Both the position numbers and the translations under genes were made by a program. Below the pieces are notes generated by a model, which was given only the letters and a program-made list of their open reading frames with translations, did no database searches and was not told where the DNA came from. Positions 30,284-37,467 of a DNA stretch of 37,467 bases are shown piece by piece; position 1 is the first letter of the stretch, and the number at the start of each line of letters is the position of its first letter. Source of the DNA: an uncultured Clostridia bacterium (GTDB lineage Bacteria; Bacillota; Clostridia; Christensenellales; Aristaeellaceae); NCBI GenBank assembly GCA_946538975.1, contig CAMNHF010000010.1:1-37467 (forward strand). Direction: 5' to 3'.

Positions 30284-32047
30284 TTATGCGTCCGCGGTGT
30301 ACATCTGGTAGAGCTTGCTGTAGAGGCCGCCGCGGGCCATCAGCTCCGCATGGGTGCCGGCCTCCTCCACGCCGTTCTCCGTCAGCACCCAGATGACGTC
30401 CGCGCCGCGGATCGTGGTGAGGCGGTGGGCGATGGTGAACACGGTGCGGCCCTTCGCCAGCTGCTCCAGCGAGTGCTGCACCAGGCGCTCGCTCTCGTTG
30501 TCCAGGGCCGAGGTGGCCTCGTCCAGGATCAGGATCGGCGGGTTCTTCAGGAATACGCGGGCGATGGAGATCCGCTGCTTTTGCCCGCCGGAGAGGCGCA
30601 CGCCGCGCTCGCCGACATAGGTGTCGTAGCCCTTGGGCAGGGCGGCAATGAATTCGTCCGCACCGGCCAGCCGGGCCGCCTCCACCGCCTCCTCCCGCGT
30701 GGCGCCGGGACGGCCGTAGAGGATGTTCTCCAGCACGGTGCCGGAGAAGAGGTACACGTCCTGCTGCACCATGCCGATGGCCGCGCGCAGGCTCCGCTGC
30801 GTCAGGGAGCGCACGTCCTGCCCGTCCACCAGCACCCGCCCCTCGGTGACGTCGTAGAAGCGGGGAATCAGGTTGCACAGCGTGGTCTTGCCGCTGCCGC
30901 TGGGGCCGACCAGGGCCACCGACTGCCCCGGCGAGACGCGCATGTTCAGATGGCGCAGCACCTGGTTGTCGTCGTCCGCGTAGTGGAAGCCCACATTGTC
31001 GAAGGTGATCTCCCCGCGCACGTCACGCAGCTCCCGGGCGTCCGGGGCGTCGGCAATCTCCTCCGGCGCGTCCATGATCTCAAAGAAGCGCTCGATGCCG
31101 GTCATGCCCCGCTGGAACTGCTCGATGAACTCCACAATGCGGCGGATGGAGGCCAGCAGCATGTTGGCGAACAGCAGGTACGCCGCGAAATCCGCCACGG
31201 TCAGCGTGCCCGCCCGCAGGAACAGCGCGCCGGCCACGACCACGATGATGTACATCAGGCCGTCGAAGATGCGGTTGGAGGTGCCGAACTCCGCCATGTA
31301 CCGGTAGGACACGGCCTTGTACTGCAGGAACTTCCGGTTGCCCTCGTCGAACTTGCGCTCCTCCAGCTCCTCATTGCCGAAGGACTTCACCACCCGGATG
31401 CCCAGCAGGCTGTCCTCGACCTGGGCGTTGATCTCGCCCACCTGCTGGTTGCGCTTGCGGAAGGCCGCGCGGAACTTGCGGTTGTACCGCCAGGCGAAGA
31501 AGATCATGAAGGGCAGCACCGCGAACATCATCAGCGTCAGCGGCACGTTCATCTGGATGAGAATGACGAAGCTGACGAGGATCTTCACGCCCGCGATCAG
31601 GAATTCCTCCGGGCAGTGGTGGCAGAACTCCGTCACCTCGAACAGGTCGGAGGTGATGCGGGACATGATCTGCCCCACCTTGTGCGTGCTGAAATAGCTG
31701 AAGGAGAGCTGCTGCAGGTGGTGGAAGAGATCGGTGCGCATGTCGGTCTCCAGCCGGGAGCCCATGATGTGGCCCACCGACTGCATGAAGTAATTGCCTG
31801 CCGCATCGATCACGCGCAGCACCATGTAGAGGCCGCCGACGCGCAGCACAAAGGGCACCGTCAGCGAGGCCAGCCCCTCCGGGGAGTAGGCCCGCCCGGT
31901 GATCTCCCGCACGATGATCGGCAGCGCCAGCTCGCACAGGGTGGTCAGCGCCGCGCACATGAGGTCGAACAGCAGGGTCTTCCAGTATTTCCGGTAATAG
32001 GGCAGAAAGCGCCGCAGCAGCGAGGGTTTCCGGTCTTGTTTCGTCAT
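30284..32047 (-). CDS. ABC exporter half-transporter (multidrug/lipid type)
   Basis: A 587-residue half-size exporter with a six-helix transmembrane domain (about residues 1-320) followed by an ATPase domain. Walker A is GPSGSGKTTL, the Q-loop MVQQDV, the signature LSGGQKQRISIAR, Walker B ILILDEATSALD and the switch region TIAHRLTTI, all intact. This suggests a homodimeric exporter of the MsbA/LmrA-like class; no second half-transporter is adjacent. Of two neighbouring ATGs (32050, 32047) the inner one is better placed after AAGGAG. It lies 60 bases after the beta-xylosidase gene with no terminator, so it is probably co-transcribed with it. Substrate cannot be inferred. Confidence 0.94.
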   Translation of the reverse strand: MTKQDRKPSLLRRFLPYYRKYWKTLLFDLMCAALTTLCELALPIIVREITGRAYSPEGLASLTVPFVLRVGGLYMVLRVIDAAGNYFMQSVGHIMGSRLETDMRTDLFHHLQQLSFSYFSTHKVGQIMSRITSDLFEVTEFCHHCPEEFLIAGVKILVSFVILIQMNVPLTLMMFAVLPFMIFFAWRYNRKFRAAFRKRNQQVGEINAQVEDSLLGIRVVKSFGNEELEERKFDEGNRKFLQYKAVSYRYMAEFGTSNRIFDGLMYIIVVVAGALFLRAGTLTVADFAAYLLFANMLLASIRRIVEFIEQFQRGMTGIERFFEIMDAPEEIADAPDARELRDVRGEITFDNVGFHYADDDNQVLRHLNMRVSPGQSVALVGPSGSGKTTLCNLIPRFYDVTEGRVLVDGQDVRSLTQRSLRAAIGMVQQDVYLFSGTVLENILYGRPGATREEAVEAARLAGADEFIAALPKGYDTYVGERGVRLSGGQKQRISIARVFLKNPPILILDEATSALDNESERLVQHSLEQLAKGRTVFTIAHRLTTIRGADVIWVLTENGVEEAGTHAELMARGGLYSKLYQMYTADA

Positions 32048-32107
32048 CATGGCTCCTTTTTGAGGGAGAAAGGCGCGGCGGGAGAGACCGCTCCCCCGCC
32101 GGCCGCC

Positions 32108-34093
32108 TTACCAGAGCGGCTTCTCCGCGTCCTCCGCCGTGGCGAAGGGGCCCGGCAGGATGCGCAGGCCGCGGTGATTGCCCAGATAGTCGGTGTCAAA
32201 GGTGATGGGCGTGCCGTCCGGATTCTCGAAGGGCTCCTCCGGCTCAAAGGCGCGGCCCAGGGTGTCGGTGGTGATGAGGCCCGCGAAGAAATCGCCCACA
32301 GCCCGGTACAGGTCGGTCTTCAGCACCGGATGGCCGTCCTCCTCCGTCAGCTCCAGCCGTACGCTCCCGGGCACGGTCTTCGCACCGCGGTCATGGCGGC
32401 TGGCCTTCGCGCCGCCGATGAACACATTGCCCGCCATCCAGACCGGCAGCTTGCCCTCATGGGCGGGGGCGAGCTTCATCATGTTCGGCACGTCGGTGTC
32501 CAGATCGAACTGGGCGATCCACTCCTCATACGTGGGATACTCCTCCAGCTCGAAGGTGCCCACGGTGCGGTTCTCCTGGAAGGACTTCTCCGGGGCGGAG
32601 TCGCTCAGCACGGTCGCCGCCTCGGCAGTGCCCTGCTGGACGAAGATGTTGTTGTAGAAGCGGTCGTCGCCGTGGAGGATGGTCATGAAGCCCATCACCT
32701 CGGTGCGGTGCGGGATGTGGTAGGGGGTGTAGCGCGGGCCGGTGCCGCCGCCCACCGAGGTGAAGGAGCCGCCGATCAGGTTGTGCACCATCGCGACACC
32801 CTGGGTCGCCATGCGCAGGGAGACCTCGCTGAGGAGGATGTTGTTGTCGATCAGCGTGGGGCCGTGGCCGACCTCGACGAAGATGTCCTGGCTCATCATG
32901 CCGCCCTTCAGGATCTCCGCGAAGGCGGGGCGCTGGTTGTCGTGCAGGAGGTTCTGCGTGATGCGGGTGCCCTGGGCCTCCCAGTCCGTCCAGATGCCCA
33001 TCGTGCAGTGGTGGATGTGGTTCCGCCGCATGACGACGTCGATGGCCGCGTGCAGCTTGATGCCCGCGATCTCCGCGCCGCCCAGCTCCATCATGTTGTT
33101 GATATGGTGGATGTGGTTGTCCTCGATGACGCTGAACACCGCGCCCATGCGGCCGATGATGCCGCCCTGCTCGCAGTGGTGGATGTTGCAGCGGCGGACG
33201 ATGTGGCCGCCCACCTTCTCCTTCAGCCAGCCGTGGTACTGGCCGCGGCAGACCGCGTCGCGCTCCATCTGCGTGGGGCTCTTCAGATGCTTCACGGTGA
33301 AGTAGTGGTCGTTGTCCGGATCCAGGTATTTGCCCAGGCCGATGCCGGCGCACTTGCTGCCGTAGATCTCGCAGGCCTCGATGATCCAGCCCTTCGACCA
33401 GTGCGGGCCGATCATGCCGTCCTGGAAGGCCGCCGGCGGGGCCCAGGTGGTGGCCGCCTTGCAGATTGTGAAGCCGCTGACGGTGATGTAGCCGCGCCCG
33501 GTCTCCGACGGGAAGAAGCACTCCCGGCGAACCGTGATCTCCACCTTCTGCTCGTTCGGGTTCAGGTCATGGAAGTTGCCGTAGAACACGGTCTCGTCGC
33601 CGTCCGCCTCGGCATACCACTTCCAGGTGCTCTCCTCCGGCACCCAGGAGCAGGGATAGACCGCGCCCGCCGCGGCCTCCTCCACGCTCGCCGCCTCGTA
33701 GAGCATGCGGTCGTTCAGCCACAGGGCGCCGGTGTGCTTGGACTTGCCCGCGAAATACCAGTCGCCGTAGACCCAGGTGGTGTAGGGATTGTAGCCGCCG
33801 AACACGCTGGTGGGCACCCGCGCCGTCCACAGGCCGTTGTCCAGCCTTGTCCAGCCGGTCAGCTCCTCCGCGCCGGTGATGACCGCCCCCAGCGGCACCT
33901 CGCTGCGGTAGGTGATGCGCTTCTCCTCCGTGCCGCCCCGGGCCGGATTCACATACTCGCGGTAGACGCCCGGCGCGACCAGCACCTCATCCCCGGGCTG
34001 CGCGATCTTCGCGGCCTCGCCGATGCGGCGGAAGGGCCGCTCCTTCGTGCCGTTGCCGTCCAGGCCGGCCGCGGCGTTCACAAACCAGATCAT
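32108..34093 (-). CDS. GH120 family beta-xylosidase (beta-helix fold)
   Basis: A 661-residue protein closely resembling the Thermoanaerobacterium GH120 beta-xylosidase XylC as I recall it. Shared blocks include EKRITYRSE, GDWYFAGKSKHTG, CFFPSETGRGYITVSGF, PHWSKGWIIEACEI, GAEIAGIKLHAAIDV, DWEAQGTR and DIFVEVGHGP. The Asp of DWEAQGTR and the Glu of FVEVGHGP line up with the nucleophile and acid/base reported for that enzyme (Asp382, Glu405), though here about 14 extra residues separate them. The start ATG 34093 has AAAGGAGG eight bases upstream. There is no signal peptide, so it acts inside the cell on imported xylo-oligosaccharides. The N-terminal segment NAAAGLDGNGTKERPFRRI is the beta-helix entry typical of DUF1565-like proteins. 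Confidence 0.9.
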   Translation of the reverse strand: MIWFVNAAAGLDGNGTKERPFRRIGEAAKIAQPGDEVLVAPGVYREYVNPARGGTEEKRITYRSEVPLGAVITGAEELTGWTRLDNGLWTARVPTSVFGGYNPYTTWVYGDWYFAGKSKHTGALWLNDRMLYEAASVEEAAAGAVYPCSWVPEESTWKWYAEADGDETVFYGNFHDLNPNEQKVEITVRRECFFPSETGRGYITVSGFTICKAATTWAPPAAFQDGMIGPHWSKGWIIEACEIYGSKCAGIGLGKYLDPDNDHYFTVKHLKSPTQMERDAVCRGQYHGWLKEKVGGHIVRRCNIHHCEQGGIIGRMGAVFSVIEDNHIHHINNMMELGGAEIAGIKLHAAIDVVMRRNHIHHCTMGIWTDWEAQGTRITQNLLHDNQRPAFAEILKGGMMSQDIFVEVGHGPTLIDNNILLSEVSLRMATQGVAMVHNLIGGSFTSVGGGTGPRYTPYHIPHRTEVMGFMTILHGDDRFYNNIFVQQGTAEAATVLSDSAPEKSFQENRTVGTFELEEYPTYEEWIAQFDLDTDVPNMMKLAPAHEGKLPVWMAGNVFIGGAKASRHDRGAKTVPGSVRLELTEEDGHPVLKTDLYRAVGDFFAGLITTDTLGRAFEPEEPFENPDGTPITFDTDYLGNHRGLRILPGPFATAEDAEKPLW

Positions 34094-34133
34094 GGCAGGA
34101 ACCTCCTTTGCAAGCATGGGATTTGCTGTCTCT

Positions 34134-34162
34134 ATCATACGTTGTTTTCCGGCAAATTGCAA
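34134..34162 (-). promoter_or_regulatory. Promoter of the beta-xylosidase operon
   Basis: On the minus strand TTGCAA (34162-34157), a 17-bp spacer and TATGAT (34139-34134), about 40 bases before the ATG. Confidence 0.65.
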
Positions 34163-34176
34163 CGGAAAAACAAACA
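34141..34176. promoter_or_regulatory. Inverted repeat over the beta-xylosidase promoter
   Basis: TTTTCCG and CGGAAAA flank an 11-base AT-rich centre, and outer GTTG/CAAC sequences partly extend the symmetry. The repeat covers the -35 box and spacer, where a repressor operator would be expected. The regulator is unknown. Confidence 0.45.
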
Positions 34177-34209
34177 ACATCGGCGGCCGGAGCACAAAAA
34201 AGCATCATG

Positions 34210-34240
34210 AAAAAGCCCCTTCCCGGGCCGCAGGAAGGGG
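34210..34240 (-). terminator. Intrinsic terminator of the BIG2 operon
   Basis: On the minus strand CCCCTTCC (34240-34233 side) pairs with GGAAGGGG over eight bases and is followed by CTTTTT. It begins seven bases after the stop of the small membrane protein gene. Confidence 0.85.
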
Positions 34241-34246
34241 CAGCGC

Positions 34247-34666
34247 TCACTTGACGAATACGTCCGGCACGCTGCGCAGGTAGCGGTACACGCCGATGCC
34301 CCACAGCGCGAGGATGCCGGCGGTGGAGAGCAGGTGGGACCGCCGATCTTCGCCCGAGATGTCATCCACCCAGTAGTTCGCGAGGCACAGCGCCGCGGCC
34401 GCGAGGCAGAGGATCAGCACCTCCACCGGGGCCTTCTCCCGATAGGCGGCCATGTCAAAGCGCACCTTCACGGCGAAGAGCCCCACCCCGATGAGCAGCG
34501 CATTGACAATGATGCGCAGCACCAGCGCGCTGCTGCCGTTCTCCAGGGCATCCCTGATGAAGCGGACTCCGAAGAGCACGGCAAAGGCCGCGAAGGCCCA
34601 CAGGAAGAAGAAGATCATGAAGTTGTGGAACCACTTGGGGTACTTGGGTCTGCGCTGCTCTGTCAT
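34247..34666 (-). CDS. Small four-pass membrane protein, unknown function
   Basis: A 139-residue hydrophobic protein. The ATG at 34666 follows AAGGAGG by about eight bases. Four hydrophobic segments are visible: about 17-37 (MIFFFLWAFAAFAVLFGVRF), 48-66, 80-96 and 112-126. They are joined by short charged loops (for example DDISGEDRRS). I do not recognise the family and see no catalytic motif. It lies 42 bases after the BIG2 gene and just before a terminator, so it is the last gene of that transcript and might help anchor or export the secreted BIG2 proteins; this is only suggested by position. Confidence 0.75.
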   Translation of the reverse strand: MTEQRRPKYPKWFHNFMIFFFLWAFAAFAVLFGVRFIRDALENGSSALVLRIIVNALLIGVGLFAVKVRFDMAAYREKAPVEVLILCLAAAALCLANYWVDDISGEDRRSHLLSTAGILALWGIGVYRYLRSVPDVFVK

Positions 34667-34708
34667 GAAAAAGCCTCCTTCTCGGTCGTTCAGAATCGCT
34701 GCAGCCGG

Positions 34709-35581
34709 TTACTCTCCGGCGGAAAGCGTCTCCAGGATGGCGAGGAAGTCTGCATACAGCACGTCACCCGCGTCGTCGGTCAGGGTGGTGCCCCCTTGCG
34801 CGGTATTGTGCTGATACAGGGTGGGGTTCACGGAATTGATGGTCAGTTCAACCAGTGTGTCCCCCCGGAAGAACACGGCGTCCGCAATGCAGATCTGCCG
34901 ACCGCTTCCCATTGCGCGGAGCACGGTGGGATCCGTCACGCTGAAAGCGATTACCGCGGCCTCCAGTTCCTTCCCCAGGGCAAGCCTGCGGAAGCCGCAG
35001 ATGTCCTCCGGAGAAAGGCCGAACTGCTCCGTGAATGTGCTGCGGACAGCGTCCTCGCTCAGCATCAGTTTCCGCATGACAGGAGCCATCTGAACCGTAT
35101 GCGTGATGACCATGAACATGATCATGCTGTTGCCGTAAACTGTACTTTGCGCCCCGCCCATTGCAGCCTGCCTGCTCCAGCCCTCCGGCAGGCGCAGCGT
35201 CAGGTCTGTGCCGGGGATCGCGACGGTCTGCGTCAGCTCGCCGTCCCAGAGGAAGTGCTCCGCCACATGCATCTGCCACGAGCAGGAGTTGGCCGGCCCC
35301 TCGGGGGAGGCCGTGATGGAGCAGCGGCCCTCGCCCACGCAGGTGACGACGCCGTCCGCCACCGTGGCGACCCGCTCGTCCGAGGAGCGCCAGGTGACCG
35401 GCGCCCCCTGCAGGGATTCCGGCTCAATGCGGTATTCCAGAGTGATCGTGTCGCCGACATGCAGATGGCAGGGCGACTGGGTGACCGGACGGATCCGCTG
35501 CACCCGCTCCTCCGCGCCGCCGCCGAGGGGCAGGGCGCACAGCAGCGCCAGCGTCAGGAGCAGGGAGAGCATTCTGCGCAT
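34709..35581 (-). CDS. Secreted protein with one BIG2 domain (shorter paralogue)
   Basis: A 290-residue exported protein. The start is the ATG at 35581: GAGGAGG is correctly spaced for it, and it matches the start of the paralogue; the ATG two codons upstream lies too close to the ribosome site. The signal peptide is MRRMLSLLLTLALLCALPLGGGA. A BIG2 (bacterial Ig-like 2) domain spans about 28-105, with TLEYRIEPESLQGAPVTW, SSDERVATV and GEGRCSITA as hallmark segments. The C-terminal 170 residues, starting TDLTLRLPEGW, are shared in plan with the 35659-36843 product. This copy lacks that paralogue's first BIG2 domain. Function unknown; probably surface-exposed. Confidence 0.82.
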   Translation of the reverse strand: MRRMLSLLLTLALLCALPLGGGAEERVQRIRPVTQSPCHLHVGDTITLEYRIEPESLQGAPVTWRSSDERVATVADGVVTCVGEGRCSITASPEGPANSCSWQMHVAEHFLWDGELTQTVAIPGTDLTLRLPEGWSRQAAMGGAQSTVYGNSMIMFMVITHTVQMAPVMRKLMLSEDAVRSTFTEQFGLSPEDICGFRRLALGKELEAAVIAFSVTDPTVLRAMGSGRQICIADAVFFRGDTLVELTINSVNPTLYQHNTAQGGTTLTDDAGDVLYADFLAILETLSAGE

Positions 35582-35658
35582 GTGCATTCCTCCTCTTTAT
35601 CGCGTTTGTCAGTGGGGGGATGGATGGGCCCGACTGCCGCGCCGCGGGCTGCGTCCGG

Positions 35659-36843
35659 TCACAGTCCGGCGGAGAGGGTCTCAAGGATGGCGAGGAAGTC
35701 CTCATAGAGGATGGAGACCGCATCCCCGGTGAAGGGAGCTTCCGTCGCGGCGCCTTCCGCCAGCAGCGTTTCATCTGTGGATTGCATCTCAATGGCCACT
35801 GCTTCGTCTCCGCGGAAGAAAAGTCCGCCCGCGACGCAGCATCTTTGGGTGAGCATCGGAAACGCCTCCGGATCGGACACGATGAACCGGAACGTGAGCA
35901 CGGTGATGTTCTCCTGCAGAAGGACCGGCTCAATCGTCAGCTGATCGACGCCAGAGATGGGAATGGGGATATTCTCCTCGAACAGCCTCATCACCGTTTC
36001 GGGCTCCCGCTCCAGCATTTCGGCCACCATGGAGAAGCGCTCGACAAACGCAGGATCCAGATCCGGCTGATGCAAGCAGAAAATGGAAGTCCGCGCGCTG
36101 TCCTTTCCATATACAGCCTGGCCCGTTTCATCGTCCGCGTACATCTGATACCATCCCTCCGGCAGGCGCAGCGTCAGGTCTGTGCCGGGGATGGCAGCGG
36201 TCTCCGTCAGCGCTCCCCTCCAGAGAAAATGCTCCGCCGCATGGATTTGCCATGTGCGGGAAACGGCTGTGCCGACAGCGGCAGCGGTAATGGAGCACTT
36301 GCCCTCGCCCACGCAGGTCACGACGCCGTCCGTCACCGTGGCGACCCGCTCGTCGGAGGAGCGCCAGGTGACCGGCGCCCCCTGCAGGGATTCCGGCTCG
36401 ATGCGGTATTCCAGGCGGATCGTGTCGCCGACATGCAGATGGCAGGGCGACTGGGTGACCGGACGGATCGCCTGCACCTTCGCCGCTTCCACCGTGACGC
36501 GCCACTGGGTCTGCACGCCGGAATCATCCGCCGCCTCTGCGGTCACGATGCATTTGCCCGCCCCCACGCAGACGAGAATCCCGCCGTCGACGGCCGCGAC
36601 CGCTTCATTGGAGGATGACCACAGCAGGACGGGATTGTCCGCGTTTTCCGGCAACACCCGGCAGTCCAGCCGCAGCCGGTTGCCGACTGCCAGCCGCAGG
36701 ATCGGCTGCGTGATCTGCTCGATGCGCTCCACGAGCACCGGCTTCCTCCAGGTGACAGAATTGAGGGCGTACTCCGCGCCGCCGCCGAGGGGCAGGGCGC
36801 ACAGCAGCGCCAGCGTCAGGAGCAGAGGGAGCATTCTGCGCAC
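35659..36843 (-). CDS. Secreted protein with two BIG2 domains (longer paralogue)
   Basis: A 394-residue exported protein. GTG at 36843 follows AAGGAGG at good spacing; an ATG three codons in is an alternative. The signal peptide is MRRMLPLLLTLALLCALPLGGGA. The first BIG2 domain spans about 38-118 (RLDCRVLPENADNPVLLW, SSNEAVAAV, GAGKCIVTA). The second spans about 122-205 and is nearly identical, also at DNA level, to the single BIG2 of the downstream paralogue. A C-terminal domain of about 190 residues follows, beginning TDLTLRLPEGW and ending in YEDFLAILETLSAG, a closing motif shared with the paralogue. It heads the three-gene transcript and has a clear promoter at 36886-36914. Confidence 0.85.
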   Translation of the reverse strand: MRRMLPLLLTLALLCALPLGGGAEYALNSVTWRKPVLVERIEQITQPILRLAVGNRLRLDCRVLPENADNPVLLWSSSNEAVAAVDGGILVCVGAGKCIVTAEAADDSGVQTQWRVTVEAAKVQAIRPVTQSPCHLHVGDTIRLEYRIEPESLQGAPVTWRSSDERVATVTDGVVTCVGEGKCSITAAAVGTAVSRTWQIHAAEHFLWRGALTETAAIPGTDLTLRLPEGWYQMYADDETGQAVYGKDSARTSIFCLHQPDLDPAFVERFSMVAEMLEREPETVMRLFEENIPIPISGVDQLTIEPVLLQENITVLTFRFIVSDPEAFPMLTQRCCVAGGLFFRGDEAVAIEMQSTDETLLAEGAATEAPFTGDAVSILYEDFLAILETLSAGL

Positions 36844-36885
36844 AGGTGTTTCCTCCTTATCGGGCCGCTTTTTTTCACTGCGATC

Positions 36886-36914
36886 ATTATACCCGAAAAA
36901 CAGCCGGAAATCAA
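36886..36914 (-). promoter_or_regulatory. Promoter of the BIG2 operon
   Basis: On the minus strand TTGATT (36914-36909), a 17-bp spacer and consensus TATAAT (36891-36886), about 43 bases before the GTG start. Confidence 0.75.
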
Positions 36915-37080
36915 TCAGCCCGCCGCCAGCATTCCCATTTTCTTCCGTCGCCCCACCCTGGATTCAGTTGCTGCTCAGGCCGTGCGGCAGGCTGCGCATG
37001 AATCTGTCCGGCTTCACATGCATGATGAAAAGATCACCTCCTGTCCCAGAGGAACGGCCTTTTCGGAAAGATGGGGGCAT

Positions 37081-37127
37081 GGGGGAAGGAAAGCCCTTTT
37101 CGGCCACGAAAAGGGTTGCCTTCCCCC
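37081..37127. repeat. Long two-part hairpin
   Basis: Outer arms GGGGGAAGG / CCTTCCCCC (nine pairs) and inner arms CCCTTTTCG / CGAAAAGGG (nine pairs) around a four-base loop, with a small internal loop. A 17-bp palindrome, GGAAACAC-C-GTGTTTCC, follows at once (37128-37144). Confidence 0.8.
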
Positions 37128-37188
37128 GGAAACACCGTGTTTCCCACGGTTTTCTTGGTGAACGGCTTGTTGCGTGATTCGTTGTAGT

Positions 37189-37214
37189 CCTACTTTTCGT
37201 GACCGAAAAGTAGG
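37189..37214. repeat. 11-bp inverted repeat
   Basis: CCTACTTTTCG and CGAAAAGTAGG flank a four-base loop (TGAC). The arms are perfect and no clear T-run follows. Confidence 0.8.
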
Positions 37215-37223
37215 CAAAAGGTC

Positions 37224-37255
37224 CTGGGGGGGCCCTTGCGCGTGGGCCCCCCCAG
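37224..37255. repeat. 12-bp G/C-only inverted repeat
   Basis: CTGGGGGGGCCC and GGGCCCCCCCAG flank an eight-base loop. It lies nine bases beyond the previous inverted repeat. Confidence 0.8.
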
Positions 37256-37428
37256 ACCCCCTGCGAGCGCTTTTGGACACGGGATCACGGCTGAGGAAGG
37301 CGCAGGTCGCAAGGCTTGCTTCCCAATGGAGATCGAGGTGTCGCACAATTATGGTTTTGTGCTGTTGTCGGCGGCTGTTCGCATATCCAATGAAAAAAGA
37401 CCTACCCCACGCTGCTCTTTCCGGAGAG

Positions 37429-37448
37429 GATGGGGGTCTGGGGGAAGG
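37429..37448 (+). repeat. G-rich 20-bp motif, second copy
   Basis: GATGGGGGTCTGGGGGAAGG here and GATGGGGGCATGGGGGAAGG at 37070-37089 differ at two positions. Both are followed by an AAGCC-containing sequence. They could form G-rich structures; no function is known. Confidence 0.65.
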
Positions 37449-37467
37449 AGAAGCCGCTTTCTCTCAG

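Larger units (their letters stand above)
36915..37467. other. Non-coding stretch with stacked palindromes
   Basis: No gene is supported in the last 550 bases. Open frames here lack ribosome sites and run through repeats. The stretch is made of inverted repeats (37081-37127, 37128-37144, 37189-37214, 37224-37255) and two copies of a G-rich motif (37070-37089, 37429-37448). It may be the edge of a repeat island or the remains of a mobile element. Confidence 0.6.

Noticed and set aside
30245-34210. A 1321-codon open frame on the plus strand
   Set aside because: It runs antisense to the GH120, ABC exporter and rsmA genes, has no ribosome site, and is Ala/Arg/Gly/His-rich, as expected from reading high-GC codons backwards.
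37014-37346. A 110-codon minus-strand frame in the last 450 bases
   Set aside because: It runs through inverted repeats and G-runs and has no recognisable protein features.
1-37467. CRISPR array, tRNA or rRNA genes
   Set aside because: No regularly spaced 25-40-bp repeats and no tRNA or rRNA signature sequences were found on reading through the window.

Overview
The window is about 37 kb of high-GC DNA from a bacterium that looks like a gut or rumen Clostridia-type Firmicute. The clues are strong AGGAGG ribosome sites, sigma-A type promoters, many short-spaced operons, a YARHG protein, BIG2 proteins and family 5 / family 2 ABC importers. A Christensenellales-like lineage is my guess only: several solute-binding proteins carry ordinary 'A-x-A' signal peptides rather than lipoprotein signals, a style I associate with that group. 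There is no rRNA, tRNA or taxonomic marker apart from rsmA.

Layout. 1-240: 5' part of a group IIC intron (minus), inserted directly after the terminator of a YARHG-domain secreted protein gene. 285-3150 (minus): YARHG protein, a DUF512/PDZ iron-sulfur enzyme, and a small XRE regulator. 3160-7500 (plus): a visibly less GC-rich accessory block with small secreted proteins (two of them paralogues), a 34-residue membrane peptide, a multi-pass membrane protein with zinc knuckles, and a terminator-bearing repeat that occurs three times, two copies being a perfect 121-bp tandem duplication. 7577-9196: secreted L,D-transpeptidase-like protein.

9346-18449 is a sugar-sensing and uptake locus. It has an AraC-type response regulator, a convergent sensor kinase plus lipoprotein sugar-binding protein operon, and a divergent YtfQ-YtfR-YtfT-YjfF-like importer (binding protein, double ATPase, two permeases). 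Direct repeats spaced 21 bp lie in the divergent promoter region and are candidate sites for the regulator.

18661-28899 is a peptide-type (Opp/Dpp-like) importer operon driven by a perfect consensus promoter. Its subunits are strongly remodelled: the binding protein is 832 residues, OppC has a roughly 200-residue external insertion, OppD has a roughly 370-residue insertion inside the ATPase domain, and OppF is fused to a membrane-anchored external domain and has its own coiled-coil insertion. This is the strongest candidate for an undescribed system here.

28982-34093 (minus): GH120 beta-xylosidase, ABC exporter, rsmA and dut, in that transcription order. 34247-36843 (minus): two tandem BIG2-domain secreted paralogues and a small membrane protein. 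36844-37467 holds no gene that I can support, only stacked palindromes and G-rich repeats.
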